Assembly: GCA_025603075.1 (NCBI GenBank)
Contig: MU626474.1
Coordinates: 1-31,813 of the forward strand
DNA length: 31,813 bases
Source: Neoconidiobolus thromboides FSU 785
Lineage: Eukaryota > Entomophthoromycota > Entomophthoromycetes > Entomophthorales > Neoconidiobolaceae
Reading direction: 5' to 3'
Shown here: one piece after another, positions 20,085 to 29,346 of the stretch
How positions within the stretch are numbered: position 1 is the stretch's first letter
How the letters are laid out: the number at the start of each line of letters is the position of its first letter
Program-made: the position numbers and the translations under genes
Notes under the pieces: generated by a model
Told to the model about the DNA's origin: nothing
Seen by the model: only the letters and a program-made list of their open reading frames with translations
Databases searched by the model: none

Positions 20085-20363
20085 ATGAAATTCAATACTG
20101 TTGCTTTAGTTGCTCTCCTTTCATTGACTACCGTTGAGTCTTTTTCTTTATTTAACAAAGCTAAATCTATGTTTAAACGTGGCCCAAGCAAAGATAAATG
20201 TTTACGTGCCAATAACCAAAGCTATGGTTGGGCTCAAGTTTCTTCTGGTAACTATCCACCATGCTGGATTGAAAACGGTGGTAAATATGATTGCTATGAT
20301 TACGTTGATAAGAATGCTAAGAAATGTAACAACTGGGGTGGTATGTTCGATCGTACAAAATAA
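20085..20363 (+). CDS. Cysteine-rich secreted protein A (single-repeat form)
   Basis: 92 residues. The signal peptide (about 1-19) is followed by a short propeptide FSLFNKAKSMFKR ending in a Lys-Arg, Kex2-type site. One cysteine repeat then follows: KC, NNQSYGWAQVSSGNYPPC, WIENGGKYDCYDY, KKCNNWGGMFD. The repeat has four Cys, enough for two disulfides. It stops at MFDRTK, where the closely related protein B (22892-23338) continues into a second repeat; no second repeat is detectable downstream. Codons are less AT-rich than neighbours (glycine all GGT in the mature part), suggesting strong expression. Family not recognised; a fungal secreted effector-like or cell-surface role is possible but only inferred. 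It is inverted relative to B, with cactin between them. Confidence 0.8.
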   Translation: MKFNTVALVALLSLTTVESFSLFNKAKSMFKRGPSKDKCLRANNQSYGWAQVSSGNYPPCWIENGGKYDCYDYVDKNAKKCNNWGGMFDRTK

Positions 20364-20957
20364 ATATAAAATGTTATGCCTTGTTATTATGCTCACAATA
20401 AAAACACACTATTTTCAATGAACACTTTTGACGTTTTTTAATCTTAGTGATAAAAATGATGTTCTTATTCGAGTTTTTCTATTTATATTAATATTATAAA
20501 ATAACAAATGTTGAAAACAATCTTGTTGACTAAAAGATTTATTAATGAATGATATCATCTTATTAAAGTATCTTAATATAATATAAAAGCTTCTTATAAA
20601 CGTAATTTAAGGGTTCCTCATCTTTTAACTCTGAGATGAGCCGAATCTCTACTCAAGTAGTATCACTTATGATGGTTATTATCTGTATATACCTTTGTAT
20701 ATAAGGAAATTCTATTATAGAGAATTTAATTGATTTAAAAATAAAAAATGTGTTAAATTATTTCAATAAACTTTAGTTTAATCTTACATGTATTTTATTA
20801 CAAGTGTATAATTGTATCCAGCCGTGAGATCTTAGCTTGTAAATTCAATTGGTTCTAAAAAAGTAACCTCATTTACAAATTTATAAATTAAATTTTTTAC
20901 CTTTACTTTCTTGAACGAAAACCACTGATAATATTAAAATTACATTTCTTCAAAAAA
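20364..20957. other. Intergenic between gene A and cactin
   Basis: About 590 bp. Contains a hairpin (CTCATC ... GATGAG) at about 20618-20641, of unknown significance. No coding sequence was recognised. Confidence 0.5.
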
Positions 20958-22845
20958 ATGGGGCAAAGAGAAAAAAATAAGAGAAGAGGTTCAAGCAGAG
21001 AAAGAGGGGAAGATAAAAGGATAGATTTTGATTATTTAGATAAAGAAGACTATGGCAGCGTAGGGTTTCATTGGCATAAAAAAGATAAAGATTCTAAAAG
21101 AGAAGTGGATAGAGAAGAAGCAGAGGTAACATTAATAATAAATCTCGGATGATAAATTCTAACTTAGTAGATGGAATTAAAAAAACTAAAAATGCGGAGA
21201 GAACAGAGAGAAAGAGAGAGAGCAGTAAGAGAAGAAGAGAGGCTCCAGCAGCAGAGGCAAAGGGATTTGGAAACTTTAGGAGATTGGGAATCTAGAGAGA
21301 TTAAGTTTCATTTAGATCAATTAAATAAACGAGCAGAATTGAGGATTAATAATAATAGAGCAAAAGCAATCGATTATTTAGCTATTATAGTGCCCTTATT
21401 GAAAGAAGAGAAAATTAATGATGATATGTTTTCCGCATTAGATAAGGTTATGCCGCTAGAAATACCATATAAATTAATAGAAGAGATTGATACAGAAGAG
21501 TTAAGAGAATGTAAAAAAGACAGTCAAATTTATTTGGAATTAGAAGAAGAAAAGGAAGTAATAAATTACTGGAATAAAGTCAACTATCTAATAAATGAAA
21601 AGTTAATTAACGTTGATTATTTAAAAGAACGTATCCCTATTGAAGTATTAAACCAAATTGACAATATGATGAGAGACAAAACTTTGGAGCAACTGAATAA
21701 TTTAAAGGGTAAAATTGAACAAAAATTAAATTCCAAACTGCCCATTGATATTGATTATTGGGAATTAAATTTAAAAAGAGTCAAAATATGGAAAATAAAG
21801 GTAACATATAGTGTAGTATTTTATTATAAAAGTGTGACAATATTTGTATTTTAGAAAGAACTATACAGCACTCATAATAATGTTTTAAACAAATGGATTG
21901 ATATTATAAAATATAAACAGATTGAATTAGCACAAGAAAATATAAAATTGCTAAAAATGAAAATCGATAAGTTAAATTTAAAGGTAATATACCATCAATT
22001 TTAGTATTATTTAATAGCTTGTACATTTAGAACTCCAATCAAGAAGTAATTTACGATGAAGAGTTAATGGAACCTAAATTACTACCTTTGAATAGTAATG
22101 TTAAAACCGTTGATTATCAAGAAGATAGGTTGAAGTTGGTAATATTTAATATTTAGCATCTTATATTAGCATTTAATATTGCATGTAGTTAAAAAAGCGT
22201 AAAGAAATCTTGAAACAACTCAGTGATTATGGAATGATTAAAAAGAATGAAATAATTAAAGAAATAGAAAACCCTGTCAATATAGAAGAAGCTAAACAAT
22301 ATGCAACTAAGCTATTTAACGAGGAAAGAGAAGGTAAGATTAAAAGAGGAGAAGAGTTAGATGAGGATGAAGAAATCTTTTCGGCTGAAGCAAAATTGGA
22401 TTTTATTAGAGTAAATTATTAGCTACTTACATGTAATATAATAACGATTATGTTTTTATAGAATAGTGCTTCAGTAAATGGTGATGGTTTATTAAAAAAG
22501 CCTTTGTATTTTAATCGAGTCAATGTCGGCTATGAATGGAACAAATATAACCAGACACATTATGATTTAGATAATCCACCACCAAAAACAGTACAAGGAT
22601 ATAAATTTCATATTTATTATCCAGAATTAAAGAATTTCACTCCAACGTATGATTTAATTGACGACCCAATCTCGGAAGATACTCAAATTATTATATTTAA
22701 GGCTAAAGAACCATATAAAGATTTGGGTTTTAGAATTGTTAAAAAAGATTGGGAGCTATCTCACAAAAGAGGGTTTAAATCGGCCTTTATTAATAACACC
22801 CTTTATCTATATTTTTCATTTAAAAGATTACATTATCGTAGATAA
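20958..22845 (+). CDS. CACTIN: Cactin (Cay1) splicing factor
   Basis: Six exons (20958-21125, 21171-21800, 21855-21983, 22031-22138, 22189-22410, 22462-22845) with GT/AG introns of 45-54 nt give 546 residues. The N-terminus is basic, with RE/RS-like charged runs and a long charged helix (RREQRERERAVREEERLQQQ). The mid domain shows FHLDQLNKRAELRINNNRAK followed by AIDYLA. The C-terminal domain is unmistakable: YFNRVNVGYEWNKYNQTHYD, NPPPKTVQGYKFHIYYPEL, LGFRIVKKDWELSHKRGF, and the terminal YFSFKRLHYRR. Cactin is a nuclear protein of the late spliceosome required for efficient splicing, and Cay1 is its fission-yeast counterpart. It is shorter than the ~750-residue animal proteins, mainly at the N-terminus. 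The stop is 46 bp from the stop of convergent gene B. Confidence 0.95.
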
Positions 22846-22891
22846 ATAAAGTTTGAATGTTAAGTTTAAATAGTGTTTATTTTAAAAAAAT

Positions 22892-23338
22892 TTAAATTTC
22901 AATCATACCGCCCCATGGACATTTGCCTCCTGATTTATCATAACAGTCATATTTGCCACCGTTCTCTTGCCAGCATTTAGGACAGCTTTCTTTGGCAGGA
23001 TAACACAAAGTACCCATATTACCTCTGTTACAGCTATCAGCAGGTGGTTTGTTACCACCATTACCTTGCTTTGTGCGATCAAACATACCATTCCAGTTAT
23101 CGCATTGAGTACCTGATTTGTAGTCATAGCAATCATATTTACCACCGTTTTCAATCCAGCATGGTGGATATTTGCCAGAAGAAACTTGAGCCCAACCATA
23201 GCTTTGGTTATTAGCAATCAAACATTTGCTATTGTCAGCTGCACGGGTAAAGACGTGTTTGATTTTGTTAATCAAACTGAAACTTTCAATGCTTCCAGCG
23301 GCTAATAAGGTTAATCCAACAATGCTGTTCAATTTCAT
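22892..23338 (-). CDS. Cysteine-rich secreted protein B (two-repeat form)
   Basis: 148 residues, no intron. Signal peptide (about 1-19), then FSLINKIKHVFTR. The dibasic site of proteins A and C is replaced by Thr-Arg. Repeat 1 (four Cys) is nearly identical to protein A: NNQSYGWAQVSSGKYPPC, WIENGGKYDCYDY, QCDNWNGMFDRTK. After a Gly/Pro linker, repeat 2 (six Cys) reads CNRGNMGTLC, SCPKCWQENGGKYDCYDK, GGKCPWGGMIEI. The two repeats align through CW-x-EN-GGKYDCY and W-GGM, so the protein arose by internal duplication. The coding sequence is clearly less AT-rich than its surroundings. The function is not recognised. Confidence 0.85.
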   Translation of the reverse strand: MKLNSIVGLTLLAAGSIESFSLINKIKHVFTRAADNSKCLIANNQSYGWAQVSSGKYPPCWIENGGKYDCYDYKSGTQCDNWNGMFDRTKQGNGGNKPPADSCNRGNMGTLCYPAKESCPKCWQENGGKYDCYDKSGGKCPWGGMIEI

Positions 23339-23421
23339 TTTATCTGTTAATTTACAAAAAATGTTCTTTACAAATATTTACAATAAATGTTTTTTTAATG
23401 ATTTTAGACATGGATTTTGTT

Positions 23422-23432
23422 TCTTTATATAT
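23422..23432 (-). promoter_or_regulatory. TATA box of cysteine-rich gene B
   Basis: ATATATAAAGA on the minus strand, about 85-95 bp upstream of the ATG at 23338. Confidence 0.5.
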
Positions 23433-23603
23433 TCTTCATTTTATCAAATACGTCAAATCTTTCATTTCTCTCCTTCAAAATTTAATCCGCGTCTCACCTA
23501 CTTTTTCACTGCTTTATTTTATAATTATTCTTTAAATCTCGGAGTGCGATTTTAATGATCTTTTAATTTATTCCGTGCTTTTATTCAAATAGTGTAGGTG
23601 TAA

Positions 23604-23639
23604 ATTGGACTTTTTTTTGTTTTCTTGGCCCCCGATTGG
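23604..23639 (-). promoter_or_regulatory. Paired CCAAT boxes upstream of gene B
   Basis: Two CCAAT pentamers on the minus strand (23604-23608 and 23635-23639), about 270-300 bp upstream of the gene B ATG. The second lies in the GC-richer CAACCAATCGGGGGCC, which stands out from the AT-rich background. Binding by a HAP/NF-Y complex is inferred. Confidence 0.35.
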
Positions 23640-24451
23640 TTGATTCTGCAATTATTTGAGTCCTATTTATAATTTTGATAGTTTATACATGTCCAATACA
23701 ATAATTACTCCTTTTAAACATTTTTGATGATATTGTCAGATACAGATAAATTTCTCTTATTATAACTTTGCTTATAATTACATATATGTTACTATTGATA
23801 TTAATTATATATATCATATATACAAATCTATTAAATAATAGAGTTACTAAGCTAAATGTTGAATTTTTAAAACTTGTAATTTATAGCTGTTAATCCGAAA
23901 TCCAGGATAATAATTTTTTTCTAAAAATAAAATAAAATGATCAATTTGAGTGCACTATATGCCGTTAAAATTGTAAAGAGCATTATACAAATTCTAAACT
24001 AAGTTAAAATAATATTTGGATTTCATTAGGCGTCTCAATAAATAAATAGCTGCTATTAAAATGAGCTTTTTAATCATACAATGTGATATACACTTAAAAA
24101 AGATTTATTGAACACAAAATAAATATTAGTTAAGTAGGTTAATAGCCTATTAAAAATAGCAAATATAATAAAGATTTGTATTTGTCCCACCATAAAGTTT
24201 ATAACAAAATGTAAACTTAATTGATTTTTTTTAGATGGGTTGTTAAAACAAGAAGATAGGTTGTTGCTTTTGGCTTATTATAACAATATATCCATTTTAA
24301 TGTATAAAATAGTAAAATGAGCCATCAGTTATACCAAATATTTTTAAGCAGTCTATAAATTTTTTAAACATTTTTATATATATCTATAAATCTATTGGCT
24401 ATTTTATTTTTGACAGTTTATAAATTAGAAACACTATATTAGAATACTATA

Positions 24452-24550
24452 TGAGGATGTATTTTTTCGTTTAAGAATTTTATTAACAATCTTTCCACTC
24501 AAATAGTACTCAAAAATGGAAAAAGTAATGAAAACAAAAAAACATCCTCA
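24452..24550 (-). repeat. MITE-like element, copy 13
   Basis: Reverse orientation. TGAGGATGTATTTTTTCG start, CACTCAAATAGTACTCAAAA core, and ACATCCTCATA end. Both ends carry the matching GGGG to GAGG change, so pairing of the termini is preserved. Confidence 0.85.
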
Positions 24551-24894
24551 TATTAATAAACTAATAGTATTAAAAAGAATATTCATAGCCATGTTGTATA
24601 CTAAAAGCATCTGGCTATAATAGCGATTTGTTTTTAGCATATATTTTATCTTATATCCAATATTCAAAGTAGCAAACACTTGAAATTGTTTATGTAAATT
24701 ATAAAATAATATAAAGTATTATGTTTTTTTCAATAATTTTAAGATAAAATTTAAATAAAATAATCTTTATAAAAATTATATGCAACTCTATATATTTTAA
24801 ATAGAAACCCAGTAATCTCCAAATAGGGAATATTATACCAAAGGTAAGAAGGTATTGGAGAAAAGTGAAGTTAAATAAAAGTACGTTAAACTAG
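24551..24894. other. Short 3' intergenic spacer
   Basis: About 340 bp, AT-rich, downstream of the 885-residue gene. Nothing was recognised. Confidence 0.5.
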
Positions 24895-27644
24895 TTAAAA
24901 AGGCTGAAGTAGATGTCCATACTTTTCCGATCTAGCTCTATCCCGAAGCTTTGAATTAGCATTATGCTTTTGTTTTTTAGAGTTAACTAAATTAAACCTT
25001 CTATTACAAACTCTATGAACCCTTCGAATAAACCCATTTTGACTCTTTTTATCACTTTTTTTATTATTGCTATTATTGTATCCTTTCCAATGATTTCCAC
25101 CATTATTTTTAACATTCTTATTATATCGAGAATTTCCCTTTTTACTTGTTTCTCGTTTATTAAGCTTAAGTAATTGAATTGAAAACGGTTTATTATCTAA
25201 TAAAAGCTCATCACAATAGCTTTGTCCATACTCATCAACTGTAGTAAAAAATCGAACTCTGTTTTTGCTCGTTTTTATCCCACTTTTATTTTTTGTATTG
25301 CGATTCTTATTGTTTCCTTTTAATATGGATTTCACTACTTCTTGTTTACTTCTTACTTTTTCTTTTTCTTTTTCTTTTTCTTTTACTTCTTCAAGTGGAG
25401 GTACTGGTTCAGTTTCTACTGCTTTGGGTATAATTGGCGATGCTCCTAATATTGCTGGCATGAAAAAAGATGGTGGAAGTGAAGAATCATTAATGTTAAG
25501 AGTCATTGCTTTGATACCATCAGAAATTTTAGTAATATCTGGTGAAGTGGCTCTAGAAGAGATAGGTGTATTTGAAGACATTGGAGTTGAGTTGGGTGTA
25601 TGTGAAACTGTATATCTGCGAATTGTCTTTCCATAATAACTTGATGTATTTCTTGGCAAGTTTAATGATGACATATCAAACTGATTATTGTTTAAGTGGT
25701 GTCGAAATGCAGTAACTGGAAATCGATCCCATCTAGCCAATGCTTCTGCCGAACGTGACTCTAGTCCGTTTCTATGTGGCTTTACTTCTGGCGATTTACT
25801 AGCTAAATCAATATCCAAAACTTCATCAATAGCTATTTGACTACATTTGTCTCCTTCAGACATTGTATCAAAGCTCATCAATTTAGTAATTTGATCGGTA
25901 GAAAATTTAGATAAGGCTATTAAATCCTGATCAACAAGCTCAGGTGGTGGTGAGTTAGGTAAAGAAGGATTAGCTGAAACTGGGCATGATCTAAAAGAAT
26001 CATACACTAATTTGGAGTCTAACGCGGACCATCCAGTAGATATACAATCAGGTAATTGGCCAGGATTATGACGGGATGTAAGATGTCTACTTTGAAGTGG
26101 AATGCTGGACAATGGCTTAAAAGTGGATGAATTTGGGAGATTGATGTTAGACTCAGCACTCAATAAAGAATGGTTTTCTTCCATATAAATTTTGTTTTTA
26201 TGTAATTGATCTGCAAAGAGTAAATTGCTTTTGGCATTTCCTTTAAACACAGGTGGGAGGATTGAGTTGCCCATTTCTTCATTTACCTCAGGGCTGCTTT
26301 CGATTCCATCTAGCTCAGTTGGGGACTCAAGTGCAACATTTGAGTCAATATCAAAGGTGAGTGTGGGACATTTACGAGGTGGTTCATCAAGTAGATCTGA
26401 TAAATATACTGGTCTATGTTGATACCATGGATGATTTGGTGCCAAAAAGGAGTCGCCTTCTTCTTGTTCTTGAATCGAGTAATTACCATTACCCTCTTTA
26501 GTCGCATCATCTTCTAAATCGGAACCAATAGAATCAAAGTCCTCCAATTGTGAATCCCAACTATGATCTCCAGCCATAACTTTTTGTATCAAATAATCTT
26601 CTTCTAACTGTCTTATCTTTAGATTATCTTCTGACTCCAATTCGTCAAAAGATTCAAATCCAATTTCACTTAATTGATGGTGTGAAGATGAGCTTTTAAA
26701 TGTAGTATTAATGTCATGACTAATATCGCTATTGTAATAGCAACCTTCGTTGTCAGAACCCTCAATTGAGAGATCCTCCATATCTGAGATATTTTCATTC
26801 AAAATACTGTGTTCAATTATGATAGGCGTGGATTCAATATCAGAATCAGCTGATCGCATTGAATCAATATCACTAATTATATCTTCCTTTTCGGATACTG
26901 GAGAAAGGGTAGTTCCAACTACTTGAATGCTATTGGAATTCCTTCTGTAACTTTTCGGTCCCGGAGTGGAATAAATTGGGGAGGAAGATAGTGAACTTCT
27001 TCTACGCTGATTTGTTTTTGGTACTCTTGAGCTCATAACTTTACTTTTGCCTCCTCTTCCATGGGATCTTCCTCTCTTAGTGGGTGTGGTTTCAGCGCTA
27101 GAGCTCTTCTTTCTATTACCTTTAGAAGATACTAGGTTGACTGAAGAGCCAATGGATGAAATAGAAGAACTTCTTGTTATCCTGTAACTAGATTTAAAAT
27201 CATTCTCTGGTTTATTTTGATACCCGAATATTGGCGAAGTCAAAGGGCTAGTGCTAACATCTATATAGTTATTGAATGAATCTGAATTCGAATCTACGCT
27301 TTGTTTTCTATGTTGAGTTTCTAGATATTTTTGTACCCAGATGTCTTTGCCTCCAGTTCTCGGTCTATTTGTTGAAAGAGGTTGATTTATATTTATTGAT
27401 TCATCATCTGAATCATCTATATCTATATGATAATTATGATTGTTTTCATCTACATCTATTTCACTATCTTCCTGGCTAGATTCTATTAAATTTATATTTA
27501 GTGAATATTTATATAATTAAAATTAAATTTATAAAAAATCGGTTAATGGCATTTTTGATTAAAATCCAACTTACCAGGTACACAAGTGCATGTAGAATCA
27601 CAAACGGGACATATATCATCGAGATCTTCTTCGGTTCTATGCAT
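24895..27644 (-). CDS. Large low-complexity protein with N-terminal Cys cluster
   Basis: Two exons: 27575-27644 and 24895-27482, joined by a 92-nt intron (donor GTAAGT, acceptor AATAG), give 885 residues. The apparent frame start at 27243 is a TTG and not a start; the frame runs open up to the intron. The N-terminus MHRTEEDLDDICPVCDSTCTC carries C-x2-C-x3-C-x-C, possibly a small zinc site. The middle is Ser/Asp/Glu-rich and probably disordered, with serine runs, an NLS-like basic stretch near residues 140-190 and a (KE)n run encoded around 25356-25384. A motif WDRFPVTAFRHHL lies near residues 607-620. RVRF at 765-768 matches the RVxF docking pattern of protein phosphatase 1. The C-terminus is strongly basic. 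Likely a nuclear regulatory or scaffold protein by composition; family not recognised. Confidence 0.8.
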
Positions 27645-27703
27645 TGTTTCTAGGTTTTATAACTATGAAGTTGAAGCAATAGCCCTACTCTTGGAAATAG
27701 AAT

Positions 27704-27904
27704 TCAAGACAATTCTAAAAATTTGGATTCTACCAAAATTAAGTCAAGTAAGTCTTTAACATTGATTGGATGACTAAACTTCCAATAATTCGAGCTTAGA
27801 TAAGTTACTATTGGCTCTAGTAAGAATTTCAAGGGAATTTCAAGTTGATTGGCAAAGGCCAAAATCTCCATTTGATTTTTATCTTTGTAAAATCCCTTGG
27901 TCAT
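27704..27904 (-). CDS. Small hypothetical protein or upstream ORF
   Basis: 66 residues from the ATG at 27904, ending 60 bp before the ATG of the 885-residue gene on the same strand. Composition is protein-like and mostly helical by eye (EILAFANQLEIPLKFLLEP, INVKDLLDLILVESKFLELS), without the poly-Lys/Asn character of chance AT-rich frames. It could be a separate small gene, an upstream ORF in the leader of the large gene, or chance. No family was recognised. Confidence 0.3.
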   Translation of the reverse strand: MTKGFYKDKNQMEILAFANQLEIPLKFLLEPIVTYLSSNYWKFSHPINVKDLLDLILVESKFLELS

Positions 27905-27910
27905 TTCCAA

Positions 27911-28407
27911 TTATTGGCTTATGACTTCTAATTTTAGCCTATTAAATTCCAGTTTGAAAATATTAACTTTAAACTAATTGATATTATAAGATACTATATA
28001 ACCACTATTTTTAATAATCAACATTAAGTTTAATTAAATCCAAAAATGAGAGGCCATTTTATATTGTTTGTTATCGTTATTTACCAATATTTTTATAGCA
28101 TGGCTTCAATAACTAATATTATTCATTTTTATAGTATAACAATAATATGCATTTATGACATTATATTCTTCACTTTTATTTTTATTAACTGCTTAGTTAA
28201 TTCGATAAGAGTGACCTGTTAATTTCAAGTTTTTAATAACTTGAATTATTTAAATTTTTAAAATTAAACTATACGTACATATTTAGTATTGAGTATGTAT
28301 AAGTGCGATCCTTTTTGCTGTTTATCATATTAAATGTTTACTATAAATTAGAATTTGAAATATTTCAAAACATTTAAATTTTAAATGTAGGAAATAAGCT
28401 TAATTAT
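27911..28407. other. Intergenic, AT-rich
   Basis: About 500 bp without recognised genes or repeats. It probably contains the promoter of the 885-residue gene. Confidence 0.5.
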
Positions 28408-28505
28408 TGGGGATGTTTTTTTATTTCATCATTTTTCCATTTTTTAAGTGTTATTTGAGCAAAAAGATTGTAAATAGAATTCTTAAACAAAAATACATCT
28501 CTCCA
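28408..28505 (+). repeat. MITE-like element, copy 14
   Basis: Forward orientation. TGGGGATGTTTTTTTATTTC start, TTAAGTGTTATTTGAGC core, and ACATCTCTCCATA right end. Confidence 0.8.
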
Positions 28506-28542
28506 TATCTTTTTAAAGCTCAAGAATAGAGCTGCATAATTT

Positions 28543-28813
28543 AGGGATGTTTTTTTACCAATTATGCCCTTTTGCTATTTTTGAATTTAGAAATTGATTA
28601 ACTGGTATACTGTTCAAACTTAATGTTATGATAGTTAACTGTTCATTTTGAAATAAAAATTAAACTAATAAGTCTCAAATCAGCATAATGAAACAAATAA
28701 GTGGTTATAAAATTCATCACTTACTAACACACATTAAGTTTGAACAGTATACTAGTTAGTCAATTTCTAAATTTTAAAATAATAAAAAAGGGTAATAGGT
28801 AAAAGACATTCCA
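28543..28813. repeat. Longer inverted-repeat element (second MITE family)
   Basis: Terminal inverted repeats of about 75-80 bp (28543-28625 and 28733-28813) flank a ~105-bp unique centre. The inner ends are almost identical: AGTATACTGTTCAAACTTAA pairs with its complement near 28733-28755, and AAATTTAGAAATTGA is also mirrored. The outer ends GGGATGTTTTTTTACC and GGAATGTCTTTTACC resemble the ends of the ~100-bp family, which suggests mobilisation by the same transposase. There is no coding capacity. Confidence 0.8.
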
Positions 28814-29013
28814 ATTTACTTTCAATTTTTATGTTTTTAAAGTAAATTTATTTTGTTGATTCAGTTTTTATTTAATTAGCTTTTATTTAACTCAGTTTTA
28901 TCTCTTGCTAAATAATTTATATTATCCTCTATGGAAAAAGCAACAATTTACATTTTAAAATATTTATAAGCTACTATTCGAATTTAGTTTGTTTGAAGAG
29001 TATGTTTAAGATA
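28814..29013. other. AT-rich spacer
   Basis: About 200 bp between two repeat elements. Nothing was recognised. Confidence 0.4.
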
Positions 29014-29112
29014 TGGGTATATATTTTTGTGTTTAACAATTTTGTTAACAATTTTTCCGCTCAAATAGCGCTTGAAAAATAGAGAAAGTAATGAAGTCAA
29101 AAAACGCCTCCA
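29014..29112 (-). repeat. MITE-like element, copy 15
   Basis: Reverse orientation. TGGGTATATATTTTTGTG start, GCTCAAATAGCGCTTGAAAA core, and AACGCCTCCATATA end. Confidence 0.75.
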
Positions 29113-29346
29113 TATATACTATTATATTCATAGTTTTTATAACAAAAAGCTCTTCATCGTTAATGCTTTACAATATAAAACTTACTTATATATAAACTGA
29201 GACAACTTTATAGATAAATCTAATTGAAACTCAACATCTATTCAATATTTATTTTTACAAAAATAAGTGAATAAATTTAAAAGCAATGTAAATAACCGAA
29301 ATAAAGTCACATCAAAGAAGGAATTAAATAAATAGAACTTAGATAT

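Larger units (their letters stand above)
23339..24451. other. Promoter of gene B and AT-rich spacer
   Basis: The ~300 bp next to gene B hold its TATA and two CCAAT boxes (separate entries). The remaining ~800 bp up to MITE copy 13 show no recognised feature. Confidence 0.5.

Noticed and set aside
19955-20421. Other frames overlapping cysteine-rich gene A on both strands.
   Set aside because: Shadows of gene A or of its promoter; the A frame has the signal peptide and conserved repeat.
23226-23555. 109-codon plus-strand frame opposite the gene B start.
   Set aside because: Antisense shadow of gene B and its leader; no family features.
5018-29112. CRISPR array interpretation of the repeated ~100-bp units.
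   Set aside because: Copies are dispersed kilobases apart, in both orientations, with inverted ends and no spacer regularity, in an intron-bearing eukaryotic context.
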